Shown: positions 36,451 through 45,796 of the stretch, piece after piece
How the letters are laid out: every line of letters begins with the position of its first letter
How positions within the stretch are numbered: the stretch's first letter is position 1
Assembly (NCBI GenBank): GCA_020627535.1
Contig: JAHDGU010000014.1
Span: 1 to 64,000 of the forward strand
Length of the DNA: 64,000 nt
Reading direction: 5' to 3'
Source of the DNA: Saprospiraceae bacterium
GTDB lineage: Bacteria > Bacteroidota > Bacteroidia > Chitinophagales > Saprospiraceae
Notes under the pieces: generated by a model
Databases searched by the model: none
What the model saw: the letters and a program-made list of their open reading frames with translations, nothing else
Told to the model about the DNA's origin: nothing
Position numbers and translations under genes: made by a program

Positions 36451-38268
36451 CTAATCTGGTATCCGAAAGCGGATCAACAACTGACCAGGTCCAAGTCTCT
36501 CCGGAGGTGACTGACTATGATCATGTAGTATACCGCGCAGGTTGAAGTTTACTAGATCTCCAGGTTCCGATCCTTGCACATAACTATGCTCTGTAAAGTA
36601 TGCAGCAGACTCGACAGAGTCTCCAAATCCGAAAAGGGGATTGACGAGTTGAGGATCCCCACTCTTTTGATAATCTATGAAGTATGTTGGCAACGCAGCA
36701 TCTGTTCTTGGCAATCTATGATTTATGGCGATACCAGTGATGTAAAACTCATCAGGGTCTTGTCGATCTCGATTGTAAGCATACATGCCGACCACGATTT
36801 CTGGAAATTCTTCAGAGATATTTAGAATTTCGAATTCTTCTTCTTGGTATAAATCACCATTGTCAAGTTTCCAATACATACCATCCTCGACGTCTAGCTG
36901 TTCATCACAAGCAAAGAATAGTCCATCAAGCGAGGCATTAGAAGAGTTGCCATCAAGATTAAATCCTGGTAGGTGAATCGTATTGTTTCCATCTATGACA
37001 TCTAGAAAGGAGATGTAGTAAGGTGTGCCGCAGCTGGTGTGGACCTCGAATTTTCCTTGATCGTCGGTAATTGCATTGATGACTTCACCATAGAATTCTG
37101 AATTCACCAGGCCTATACTCAGAAGAACATTACCAAGTTCTTCTCCGTCACATCCGTAAATCGTACCTGTCACAGTTTCTTGTGATGGTAGGGTGAAATC
37201 ACTTTCTGACAGTCTTAGTGTGACGTCATCTTGACCAGCAGGTATTTCTATGCTCAGGATGCCTGTGCCACAATGCCTGTGCCGTAATGTGATGGTGGTA
37301 TTGACCGAGGACGGGATAACTCCGCCGTGCGTGAGACTGCCAATCGGCCATGAGGCGCTACGACAGTTTCCAGATTCTCCGAAGCAACCCATAATTTTTC
37401 CGACTTGTGGTTCAATAGATTTGGGAATGGCGATACTCAACTCCCGCAGTAGATAAGGTATATCGCAATTCCACCAGGAAAAGTGGCTGAGCTCTGCTGT
37501 CATCTTGTTTCCGGATTTGGTCGCGATGCCTTCTTCCTTCCAAAGTCCTGATTCTTCATCAAAAGACCACATGGGTATTTCGTCAGGTGCTGAGCTTATA
37601 ATATCAGCGGGCAATTCCCAGCTCAAGGTTGCATCCTTATTGATCTGAAGTGCTTTACCATCATGTGACTCCAGCTCGACCTGAAACATACCATAGGTCT
37701 CAAGGATCCTGAGCTCGTTTTCTGTGTTTTGTCCCATGAGATTGCCCGGCATGCGCTCTGTGATACTCTCATCACCGGGATCTAGGTAGTGTGCATACAC
37801 ATTTACGACTCCGTTGTAGGCTTCTTCTCCATCTTTCAGCTCGAAGCCCTCTCCTGCAAGACTCAGTTCTACTCCAGTCGCGATCTGGACTTGGCCTCCA
37901 GTACTGGAGTTGATGCTCGCCGTGAGATTACGCTCAACGAGGACAAAATCATGTCTGAAATTGCCTTCATTGGCGCTACCTATACTGGGATGTGCGGTAA
38001 AATACCCATCATACTCGATGAGTAGGGTAGAGTTTTGTGTAACGGAGGTTTCCATATGATAGAACCCGAGATCGTTTGTTATCGCACTTTGGGTGCCATG
38101 AGATACTCTGACTCCTTCGAGAGCTTCTTTATTTTGATCTTGGATGATGCCAAAGACTTGCACCTTGACAGAGCCAAGTTGCTGTGATGAGTCAATATCA
38201 ATTTCAATGGGTTCGCAAGAGAAGAAAAGTAGGGCAATCAGCAGGGAAAAGGAGAGGAGATTCTTCAT
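36451..38268 (-). CDS. Surface lipoprotein with carboxypeptidase-regulatory-like domain
   Basis: A 605 aa lipoprotein. Lipobox FFSC places the lipidated Cys at residue 18, followed by EPIEIDID, the acidic pattern that directs Bacteroidota lipoproteins to the cell surface. A carboxypeptidase-regulatory-like (TonB-plug-related) domain occupies about 35-110. The central part ends with MWSFDEESGLWKEEG and LSHFSWWNCD, a block seen in large surface adhesin-like lipoproteins. A second regulatory-like domain is at about 350-440. Ligand unknown. A possible promoter box lies before its ATG (TATCTTTC, complement of 38298-38305). Confidence 0.75.
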   Translation of the reverse strand: MKNLLSFSLLIALLFFSCEPIEIDIDSSQQLGSVKVQVFGIIQDQNKEALEGVRVSHGTQSAITNDLGFYHMETSVTQNSTLLIEYDGYFTAHPSIGSANEGNFRHDFVLVERNLTASINSSTGGQVQIATGVELSLAGEGFELKDGEEAYNGVVNVYAHYLDPGDESITERMPGNLMGQNTENELRILETYGMFQVELESHDGKALQINKDATLSWELPADIISSAPDEIPMWSFDEESGLWKEEGIATKSGNKMTAELSHFSWWNCDIPYLLRELSIAIPKSIEPQVGKIMGCFGESGNCRSASWPIGSLTHGGVIPSSVNTTITLRHRHCGTGILSIEIPAGQDDVTLRLSESDFTLPSQETVTGTIYGCDGEELGNVLLSIGLVNSEFYGEVINAITDDQGKFEVHTSCGTPYYISFLDVIDGNNTIHLPGFNLDGNSSNASLDGLFFACDEQLDVEDGMYWKLDNGDLYQEEEFEILNISEEFPEIVVGMYAYNRDRQDPDEFYITGIAINHRLPRTDAALPTYFIDYQKSGDPQLVNPLFGFGDSVESAAYFTEHSYVQGSEPGDLVNFNLRGILHDHSQSPPERLGPGQLLIRFRIPD

Positions 38269-38373
38269 TAGGGGAGAAGTTTAGTTTTATTTACGAAAGA
38301 TAGGCTATCAGAGCTTTCTCCGATCGTCCATAATATTACACACGAGTTTCAGGAGTATTTCGTATAGGAGAAG

Positions 38374-38961
38374 TTGAAATTTTTTGATCCAAATAGATTG
38401 ATTGCAGGTTGCGATGAAGCTGGCCGCGGCTGTCTTGCTGGACCAGTGGTAGCAGCAGCGGTCATTTTGCCGAAAGGCTTCCCGATCAAGAATCTGAGAG
38501 ATTCCAAAAAACTCACGCACCAGAAGAGACTGGAGTTGCGAGAGATCATTTTGGCGAAAGCCATAGACTACAAAGTTGCTATGAGAAGTCCTCGAGACAT
38601 CGAGAGGCAAAACATCCTGTGGGCATCAATCTCGGCGATGCATGATGCGCTTGACGGCCTGACTACGCGACCTGAGCATGTCATCGTGGATGGCAATAGA
38701 TTCAAGCCTTACGGAGCAGTACCGTATACCACTGTGGTCAAGGGAGACGACATCTATGCGTCGATCAGTGCTGCGTCGATCTTGGCCAAGACCTATCGCG
38801 ACGAGCATATGTGCGCCCTGCATCGCGACTATCCTGCCTACAACTGGGAAAGCAACAAAGGATATCCGACTCTGGCTCATCGGCAGGCTATCATGGAATG
38901 TGGATCGTGCGAGCATCACCGCATGACCTTCAAGCTATTGCAGCCGACACTCTTTGACTAG
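38374..38961 (+). CDS. rnhB: Ribonuclease HII
   Basis: Cleaves RNA in RNA-DNA hybrids and single ribonucleotides in DNA. At 195 aa it is a normal size. The catalytic carboxylates are Asp14 and Glu15 (AGCDEAGRG), Asp106 (VIVDGNRF) and Asp143 (ILAKTYRDEHM). The start is TTG at 38374, preceded by an AGGAG-like sequence. It carries a canonical hairpin repeat at 38549-38562 and a variant at 38465-38478. Its stop overlaps the convergent MBL gene stop by 4 nt (CTAG). Confidence 0.95.
   Translation: MKFFDPNRLIAGCDEAGRGCLAGPVVAAAVILPKGFPIKNLRDSKKLTHQKRLELREIILAKAIDYKVAMRSPRDIERQNILWASISAMHDALDGLTTRPEHVIVDGNRFKPYGAVPYTTVVKGDDIYASISAASILAKTYRDEHMCALHRDYPAYNWESNKGYPTLAHRQAIMECGSCEHHRMTFKLLQPTLFD
38465..38478 (+). 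repeat. GNRA-hairpin repeat, variant stem GCC/GGC
   Basis: TTTT then GCC-GAAA-GGC: both sides of the stem changed together relative to the canonical copy 84 nt downstream in the same gene (rnhB). Confidence 0.5.
38549..38562 (+). repeat. GNRA-hairpin repeat, canonical copy
   Basis: TTTTGGCGAAAGCC, sense to rnhB, where it encodes ILAKA. Confidence 0.8.
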
Positions 38962-39599
38962 ACCTGGACGAAGGGATTATTGCGCTTTTCGTAGCCTATG
39001 CTCGTCTTGGGGCCGTGTCCGGGAAATACATTGACCTCGTCATCGAGGATATAGAGATTCTCGCTGATGGACCTGAGGAGCTGATCATGATCTCCGCCTG
39101 GCAGGTCCGTACGGCCGATGCTGTCCCGAAATAGGACATCTCCACCTATGGCTAGTTGTGCACCGTCATAGAAGACGATACTGCCTGGCGAGTGCCCGGG
39201 GCAAAGGATACATCTCAAGCTGTGAGCTCCGATCTGGACCTCGTCTCCATGCTGGAGATAGTCTCCCTTACATCTAGGTCCTTCTTCGTAGCTGATACCG
39301 TACATCTGTGCAGATATCTTGGCAAGCTCCATGACTTGCTCTTCATCTCTGTGATAGCGGGGCTCAAGGCCAAATTGCTTGGTGACGAATGCATTGCCGA
39401 GCACATGATCAATATGGCAGTGCGTATAGAGGAGCTGCGTCAGGCGTAGATCATGACTAGAAAGAAAATCCACAAGCTGCTGTTCTTCAACCGTATTGGA
39501 GCAGCCAGGATCGAAGATGGTGGCCTCATTGGATTCGTCCCAGAGCAAGAATGTATTCTCTTGAAAAGGACCGAAAGTGAATTTCTTGATTTTGAGCAT
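38958..39599 (-). CDS. MBL-fold metallohydrolase (glyoxalase II-like)
   Basis: A 213 aa metallo-beta-lactamase-fold hydrolase. The first strand (KKFTFGPFQENTFLLWD) and the metal motif THCHIDH (HxHxDH, around residue 60) are clear; later ligands are in CPGHSPGS and GHGPKTS. Proteins of this size are usually thiolester or persulfide hydrolases, so a glyoxalase II or persulfide dioxygenase role is possible. ATG 39599 is chosen over 39620. The stop overlaps that of rnhB by 4 nt. Confidence 0.88.
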   Translation of the reverse strand: MLKIKKFTFGPFQENTFLLWDESNEATIFDPGCSNTVEEQQLVDFLSSHDLRLTQLLYTHCHIDHVLGNAFVTKQFGLEPRYHRDEEQVMELAKISAQMYGISYEEGPRCKGDYLQHGDEVQIGAHSLRCILCPGHSPGSIVFYDGAQLAIGGDVLFRDSIGRTDLPGGDHDQLLRSISENLYILDDEVNVFPGHGPKTSIGYEKRNNPFVQV

Positions 39600-39660
39600 A
39601 TGTGTAAGTGTGAAGATCACAAAGAAAAGAAATCCTTTATCTTAATCTTGCGTTTACCCT

Positions 39661-42600
39661 ATGTTGCGAGTACAAATACTATACAGAAGCTGTCTTTTTG
39701 TCTTGATCCTACTAGCATGTACTGATGGGGCTTTCGCCCAAAGGATCAACACAGAGTTTGGCAAGAATCGTGTCCAATATCACGATGACTTCAAGTACTG
39801 GTATGAGTACGAGAGTGAAAACTTTGTAATGCTCTGGTATGGTGAGTCTCGCAATGTAGCTCAGTCTACGATCATGTTGGCTGAGTATGATCATGAGGAG
39901 ATTATCAATATCCTAGAGTATAGTCTGAGGGACAAGATTGAGATCGTGGTTTACTTAGATGTCAGTGATCTTCACCAGAGCAATTTTGGGCTGGATGAAG
40001 AGCTATTTGACAATGATGGAGAGACACACATCATCGGTAATCGCATGTTCGTCTACTTTGATGGTGATCATGAACAGATGAGGAGGCGCATCAGAGAAGG
40101 CATAGCCACCGTCTATTTCAATTCGATCTTATTCGGGAGTAGTCTACAAGATATGGTGCAAAATGCCATTTCACTCGATCTTCCTGAATGGTACAAGGAA
40201 GGTCTGATAGAGTTCGTAGGACAGCCATGGGATTTTGAAAGAGAGGTACGTCTCCGAGAGTATTTTGAGTCTGAAGTGGACTTCGTGGATCTGAGTGTAG
40301 ACTTCCCGAGACTGGCAGGACATAGTTTTTGGTACTTTATCGCTCGCGAATATGGTAATACCGCTATTAGCAACATCATCTATCTCACTAGGATTAGAAA
40401 GGATCTCAATAGTGGGTTTGACTTTGTGCTGAGCAAGCAGCTTGAGGAACTACTGGAAGAGTGGGAGAATTTTTACAGAGAGGATCTTGACATAGGTGAA
40501 GACCATGTGATCAATAATGATCAAGTCATCTATGATCATCGGGTACTCAAAGATGCGGACATACAGAGGATCGTCAGCAGCCAAGATGGCTCTAAATTGG
40601 CCATCATCACCAATGATCTGGGAAAGACAAAGGTGCTGCTCAGGAATGAGTCGGACGGCTCCGTCAAGACGATCTGGAAGCGAGGTCACCGGGCGGCGAT
40701 GATCGAGACAGATCGCAACTATCCGGTCGTAGATTTCTCGCCCAATGGGAAGTCACTATTGGTGATCTATGAGCATAGAGATGTGATCTACTATCGATCG
40801 ATCAATATCGAAACAGAAGAGCTGCAAGAGGGTAGCTTCCCGAATGATATCGAGCGAGTCTACGACGTGGACTTTAGTGATCGGAGCAGATTTTTAATGA
40901 GTGTGAGCATAGATGGATATTCTGAGCTCGTCATATTCACACCGACCAATCGACAATATCGTAGGGTCACTTCTGACTATCACGATGATCTCTCTCCTGT
41001 CCATGGAGAGCTGCTTGATAAAAAAGGATATTTCTTTTCTAGCAATCGTTCTGGATATCTTGCAGAACGAGAAAGAATGGACAGTGAGCTACCTCTAAAT
41101 CATAAGGATATTTATTTTTTATCAAGTGAAGGGACGGAGCTCTACCAGATCACAAATTCGCCATTGATAAATGAGACCAAAGTCGAATACAGAGATGGCC
41201 AATTGTACTATCTATCAGATAAGACAGGTGTCAAGCAGGTATATAGAATAGACCTGAAGAATCTATACTTTGAAGAAAACCTTGAAGTCAAGGCCAAGGC
41301 AAGTATTGCTTGTTATGAAAATAGTGGCTCGTCAATATCTTCCGAAAATCGTGTAAGTGCGCATCAGGAATATATCTACGACTACCAGATTGCAAATAGC
41401 GCGATGATTGATCTCAGTCACAGTCTAGACCGACAGAAGATCAGGAAATATTCTCTGTCAGTACAGGATGACATAGCTTCGAGCAACTATCGGAAAATAC
41501 ATAGCAGTTGGAGGCTCTCTGACTACGAAGACAATGAAGAATTTATTGACCTTCTCGACAGGCTTCGCAGTCAAAATGTCAGTACAGAGCGTGAAGATAA
41601 AGACTTGAAATTTCTCACCAGGTTTGAAGATTTTCCAGGGAGCAAAGTGTCCAATGAGCAAGAAAATGAGGTCGCACTGACCAATCGAAATTACAACCTG
41701 CCTTACCGACCTGTGGTGAGGAGAATCCATGATTTTAGACCAGTGCGAGCAGTGGCATATCGTCTACGATTTGGCATCAAGGATGTGACGACCACTATCA
41801 ATAATGAGTTGCTGTTTGGGGGGCTCAACACTTTTGCGGGTACGAGTGAAGAATTTGAACCTCCGCGAGCAGGATTCTTGATCAAGGGAGAGGCAGAAGA
41901 TGTCTTTGAAGATTACAAATTAATCGGGGGTGCAAGATTTCCTACTGATTTCAATGGCTCGGAATATTTTGTGAGTCTTTCTGACCGCTCCAAGCTTATC
42001 GACAAGACTTACTCTCTCTATCGAAGAGGGAGAAGTTATGATACTACGGTAGACTTTGTCAGTCCTTCCAGAGAACAAGAGACAAATTTTATTGGTACAG
42101 CCGAGTATAGATACCCACTTGATTTTTTCAATTCTATCAGAGCTACTGGTACGTTCCGGACGGACAAGATTACACCTCTGAGTCTCGATGCGAGCAGCCT
42201 ACCGCTATCGCCTACAACAGCACAGAGACTTGGCTTGCGATTGGAGTATGTATTTGACAATAGCTTGAGGATTGATTTTAATCAATTGCGTGGTAGTAGA
42301 GCGAAGTTTTATGTGGAGGCGGTTAAGCGTTTTGACCTTGGCTTATCACGTGGCAGTAGTTTTAGTCTGAGCGAAGGGTTCATGACGAATATTGGACTGG
42401 ACGCTAGACACTACGAAGGATTTCTGAGACACTCTGTCTTCGCCTTGCGAGCAGCAGGCGGTACTTCTTTTGGAACCGAAAAAATTTTATTTCACGCTGG
42501 AGGTGTAGAAAATTGGTTGTTTAATTCATTTGACAATACCATTCCGATCCCAGCGGATGACAGATTTGCCTATCGGACGATCGTCAGTAATATCCGAGGA

Positions 42601-42987
42601 TTTCAATACAATGTCCGGAATGGGAATAGCTTTGCGATCCTCAATGCTGAGGCGAGATTTCCAATCTTCAAGTATCTGTCTAGAAGGCAATTGCGGTCTT
42701 CTTTTCTAAGGAGTTTTCAGGTCATTGGATTTTTTGATACTGGCTCTGCTTGGAAGGGGCTCAATCCTTTTGATGAGGACAATCCGCTCAACACGATCAT
42801 GGTGAATACACAGGATATTGTACAAGTGGAAGCGAGGTATTTTCGACAGCCATTTGTCTACGGCTATGGTTTTGGAGCGAGAGCTCTACTCTTTGGCTAT
42901 CATATCAAGCTGGACTATGGCTGGGGTGTAGACAGTGGTATCAGAAATGATGGGCGACTGTATATTTCATTGGGCACAGATTTTTAG
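39661..42987 (+). CDS. Large outer membrane protein: degenerate peptidase-like domain, propeller and barrel
   Basis: A 1108 aa exported protein. The signal peptide ends GAFAQ (about residue 27), and that site is encoded by a hairpin-repeat copy. About 28-270 resembles the gluzincin-like MA peptidase domains next to TolB repeats (RRRIREGIATVYF, EWYKEGLIEFVGQPWD) but the HExxH zinc motif is not there. About 280-600 looks like a TolB/WD-type beta-propeller (VVDFSPNGKSLLVIYEHRD, FFSSNRSGYLAERER). About 720-1108 is a BamA-like barrel ending YISLGTDF. It could bind a surface ligand; enzymatic activity is doubtful. A CBM9-like gene follows directly. Confidence 0.75.
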   Translation: MLRVQILYRSCLFVLILLACTDGAFAQRINTEFGKNRVQYHDDFKYWYEYESENFVMLWYGESRNVAQSTIMLAEYDHEEIINILEYSLRDKIEIVVYLDVSDLHQSNFGLDEELFDNDGETHIIGNRMFVYFDGDHEQMRRRIREGIATVYFNSILFGSSLQDMVQNAISLDLPEWYKEGLIEFVGQPWDFEREVRLREYFESEVDFVDLSVDFPRLAGHSFWYFIAREYGNTAISNIIYLTRIRKDLNSGFDFVLSKQLEELLEEWENFYREDLDIGEDHVINNDQVIYDHRVLKDADIQRIVSSQDGSKLAIITNDLGKTKVLLRNESDGSVKTIWKRGHRAAMIETDRNYPVVDFSPNGKSLLVIYEHRDVIYYRSINIETEELQEGSFPNDIERVYDVDFSDRSRFLMSVSIDGYSELVIFTPTNRQYRRVTSDYHDDLSPVHGELLDKKGYFFSSNRSGYLAERERMDSELPLNHKDIYFLSSEGTELYQITNSPLINETKVEYRDGQLYYLSDKTGVKQVYRIDLKNLYFEENLEVKAKASIACYENSGSSISSENRVSAHQEYIYDYQIANSAMIDLSHSLDRQKIRKYSLSVQDDIASSNYRKIHSSWRLSDYEDNEEFIDLLDRLRSQNVSTEREDKDLKFLTRFEDFPGSKVSNEQENEVALTNRNYNLPYRPVVRRIHDFRPVRAVAYRLRFGIKDVTTTINNELLFGGLNTFAGTSEEFEPPRAGFLIKGEAEDVFEDYKLIGGARFPTDFNGSEYFVSLSDRSKLIDKTYSLYRRGRSYDTTVDFVSPSREQETNFIGTAEYRYPLDFFNSIRATGTFRTDKITPLSLDASSLPLSPTTAQRLGLRLEYVFDNSLRIDFNQLRGSRAKFYVEAVKRFDLGLSRGSSFSLSEGFMTNIGLDARHYEGFLRHSVFALRAAGGTSFGTEKILFHAGGVENWLFNSFDNTIPIPADDRFAYRTIVSNIRGFQYNVRNGNSFAILNAEARFPIFKYLSRRQLRSSFLRSFQVIGFFDTGSAWKGLNPFDEDNPLNTIMVNTQDIVQVEARYFRQPFVYGYGFGARALLFGYHIKLDYGWGVDSGIRNDGRLYISLGTDF
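39728..39742 (-). repeat. GNRA-hairpin repeat, 4-bp stem copy
   Basis: GGGC-TTTC-GCCC-AAA on the plus strand; codes for the AFAQ signal-peptidase site of the 1108 aa protein. Confidence 0.7.
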
Positions 42988-43671
42988 ATGAGGATTTTGA
43001 TCTTCATGATTTTGGTGTCATTGTGCAATCTTGTCAAGGGGCAGAAGAATGACATTATTCAAAAATATCCAGACCACTATTCTTTGAATAAATGCTGGAG
43101 GCTTTCTAAGTCCAAAATATACCTGCAATCTCCTTGGGCAGAGATTGATGATAATTCTGTCAACTTTCGATCATTTGTCTGGAGGGATCATTTTTATTTT
43201 GAGTTTGATGTAGCAGATGACACACCATGGGTCTTGAGTCATCATAATGATGTAGAGGCCAATGCTGTTGGCTCGGATCGAGTGGAGTTGTTTTTTGGGG
43301 TTGATGCCGAGTTATTGGTTTATTATTCTCTAGAGATGGATCGTGGGGGAAGACTATTTGATAGTAGGGGAGAATCCCTACATCGATCTGGTGAATATCG
43401 CGCGCGGATAGATGTTGAATGGGACATTTCTCCGGTACATCTAGATATCTCGGTGCGGGCGAAGAAAAAGTGCTATTCGCTTCAAGGAACTTTGTCTTTA
43501 TCTTGGCTCAGAGGAAATAAACTGTATCAAGATGACAGAATGTTCCTCGGTGTATTTGCGGCGGACTATAGGGCACAAGATGATGTGATCTGGTTCACAT
43601 GGGTAGACCCGGACCTGCCATCACCGAAGTTCCATGACCCAAGGGTGTTTAAGTGGGTATATATTCAGTAG
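42988..43671 (+). CDS. CBM9-like carbohydrate-binding protein
   Basis: A 227 aa exported protein, signal peptide (1-18, ending VKG). The rest matches the family 9-like carbohydrate-binding module: FEFDVADDTPWVLSHHNDVE, the SDRVELFFG strand and the ending WFTWVDPDLPSPKFHDP. It begins at the base after the stop of the propeller-barrel gene and is probably its partner, perhaps a sugar-binding accessory. The gene ends 9 nt before the convergent esterase-like gene. Confidence 0.8.
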   Translation: MRILIFMILVSLCNLVKGQKNDIIQKYPDHYSLNKCWRLSKSKIYLQSPWAEIDDNSVNFRSFVWRDHFYFEFDVADDTPWVLSHHNDVEANAVGSDRVELFFGVDAELLVYYSLEMDRGGRLFDSRGESLHRSGEYRARIDVEWDISPVHLDISVRAKKKCYSLQGTLSLSWLRGNKLYQDDRMFLGVFAADYRAQDDVIWFTWVDPDLPSPKFHDPRVFKWVYIQ

Positions 43672-43680
43672 TAATTTGGT

Positions 43681-44661
43681 CTATTGATCTGCATCCTTTG
43701 TGAGTAATGTGAGTATCCAATCCAAACATTCTTTTTCATCTATGATAGACCACGAATGAGGATGACGACGCCCATCTGACCGATAACCTGTCTGGAAAGT
43801 TTGAATAAATTCGGCTTCGCTATTTCCCATCATCCTGAGGCGGTTGATTAGTTCTGCTGTGCCGATATAATTGTCATATTTAGGTGTTTGATTTCTATTG
43901 ACGATTCGCCATGATACATCAATGTCATGATATGCGCGTACGGCAACGTTCTTAAGGTGGATTTCATGAGGCGCGCTCACAGGATCTATCGAAAATGGAC
44001 TTAAGTTCTCAAATACTTCAGGACTCGTGCTTGGCGTTCCTCCATAATATTCTTCATAGATATTTTTCACCCAGCGTGCTTCATTGGCGGCTATTTCAGA
44101 TAGGTTTCCTTGAAGTATTTCTTCACTTAATTGCCAAGACAAAAACATATCAATTGGTGAATCAGCCATGAACACAGCACGAGGTAAGATGGGATGCTTT
44201 TTTGGATCTTCGTGACACAACTCTGTATATCTTAGGGCGATACGACCACCATTGGAAAATCCTCCAAGAATAAAATTCTCAGGATCTAGAGAATGCTCAC
44301 TGATGGCATGATCAAGCACCTGCTCAAAGTGCTGAATGAATACGGGATCAGCAGACATTCTCATCCGCCCAGAGTATATGAGCAGGGCAAGCCCTTGCTC
44401 AGTCGCTAGCTCATCAAAGTCTGTGTCCATGATTACGCTCTCCGGCCCCTGACCAAATCCGGGAAGTAAGACCAAAGTGCCAACTGGTTTTCGACCTTTT
44501 GGAGAGGAGAAAAAATAATATCCAAACTCTTCTGAGTCTGAATCAATTGCGATTCGCTCAAGGTTAATCGATTGGGAGATCGAGCTCTGACAAGATACGA
44601 GTATCATGACGATCATGATGCTGAATGTTCTTATGCCAGTGAGCTTTGAGATGATGATCAT
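43681..44661 (-). CDS. Alpha/beta hydrolase lipoprotein (esterase-like)
   Basis: A 326 aa predicted lipoprotein; lipobox LVSC (Cys at residue 24). The alpha/beta-hydrolase nucleophile elbow is GGFSNGG (Ser about 150), with an oxyanion region VLLPGFGQGPES and a late Asp/His probably in AYHDIDVSW and RRHPHSWS. Substrate unknown. The 208 nt to the next gene (44662-44869) hold an AT-rich region with a short -7-like box before the DUF2911 gene (GACCTTTG, 44858-44865); I see nothing else. Confidence 0.82.
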   Translation of the reverse strand: MIIISKLTGIRTFSIMIVMILVSCQSSISQSINLERIAIDSDSEEFGYYFFSSPKGRKPVGTLVLLPGFGQGPESVIMDTDFDELATEQGLALLIYSGRMRMSADPVFIQHFEQVLDHAISEHSLDPENFILGGFSNGGRIALRYTELCHEDPKKHPILPRAVFMADSPIDMFLSWQLSEEILQGNLSEIAANEARWVKNIYEEYYGGTPSTSPEVFENLSPFSIDPVSAPHEIHLKNVAVRAYHDIDVSWRIVNRNQTPKYDNYIGTAELINRLRMMGNSEAEFIQTFQTGYRSDGRRHPHSWSIIDEKECLDWILTLLTKDADQ

Positions 44662-44869
44662 AACTCTCTTATTTCATTTGTTTGTTGACAAAGTTGACAA
44701 GAGTATTTTACAAACTTCCCGAACAATCTTTCAATCTGGAGAACTCATAACGATTGTTAACTACGAATTGCTGTCGTGCCCGATCGATTGATTTTCAATG
44801 TGCGTTAATTCGAGTTAAGCAATATTAATTACGGGCCAAGTGATAATGGCATACTTGGACCTTTGAGTC

Positions 44870-45790
44870 ATGCGAAGAGTAGCTATGAGTTTTTTATGTG
44901 TATTGATGATACTGACAATATCACAAGCACAGTACCAAATTGGACTGGCGCCACGAGTAAGTCCAGATACGGAGATCTACAAGAAAATCGGATATACTGA
45001 AGTACGCATCAGGTATGGTGCTCCTAGTGTCAAGGGCAGAGAGATCTTCGGTGATGTAGAGCCATATGATCATGTCTGGAGAGCTGGTGCCAATGAGGCC
45101 ACTACGTTAGAAATCAGCTCGAACATTGATTTGGAAGCTGGAGTTCTCCCAGCAGGGAAGTATGCACTCTTCATCATTCCAAGAGAACGAGAAAGTTGGA
45201 CTGTCATATTCAACCATCAATCAAAGCAATGGGGAGCCTTTGACTATGACGAGTCGATGGATGCTCTGCGAGTCGATGTGGTGCCTCAGCGATTGAGTGA
45301 GAAGGTGGAAACGCTGCGATATGATATAGAGGCACAAGGCATAACCAGCGGTGCTATCATCATGACATGGTCGGATGTCAAACTTCAGATACCATTCACG
45401 ACCGAGTTTGCCGAAGAACTTGGAACAATACTAGATGAGCGCTTGGCGTCCTCGGATTCTTCAACTCATTGGGTGATCTATCTCCAAGCGGCAGAGGTCT
45501 TGGTCAGTCAGGACAAGGATCTTGATACAGCAGAGAAGTGGCTGGACTTGTCTGACAAGTATGCCGCACCTTCAGAGTCCGGCTGGGACAAGCGATACTA
45601 TCCCATCGCCTATATTAGGTCGCATGCTCTATGGACAAGAGCAAAATTGCTGGCGCTGAAAGGAGACTATTCGACTGCTGCTGCACTCGGTGAAGCGCTA
45701 AGCACAGATAAGGAGCACGAGATGTTCTACAAGAGAAAAGGAGAATCTCAAAACATAAATACTTTGGTTTCAGAGTGGTCCAAGCAGTAA
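44870..45790 (+). CDS. DUF2911 family secreted protein
   Basis: A 306 aa exported protein with signal peptide (about 1-20, ending SQA). The DUF2911 block is clear: IRYGAPSVKGREIFGDVEPY, HVWRAGANEATTLEISSN and PAGKYALFIIPRERESWTVI. A helical, TPR-like C-terminus follows (about 195-306). Function is unknown. Unusually, a GACCTTTG box lies only 4 nt before the ATG. Ends 6 nt before the convergent prfA. Confidence 0.88.
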   Translation: MRRVAMSFLCVLMILTISQAQYQIGLAPRVSPDTEIYKKIGYTEVRIRYGAPSVKGREIFGDVEPYDHVWRAGANEATTLEISSNIDLEAGVLPAGKYALFIIPRERESWTVIFNHQSKQWGAFDYDESMDALRVDVVPQRLSEKVETLRYDIEAQGITSGAIIMTWSDVKLQIPFTTEFAEELGTILDERLASSDSSTHWVIYLQAAEVLVSQDKDLDTAEKWLDLSDKYAAPSESGWDKRYYPIAYIRSHALWTRAKLLALKGDYSTAAALGEALSTDKEHEMFYKRKGESQNINTLVSEWSKQ

Positions 45791-45796
45791 GACTAT

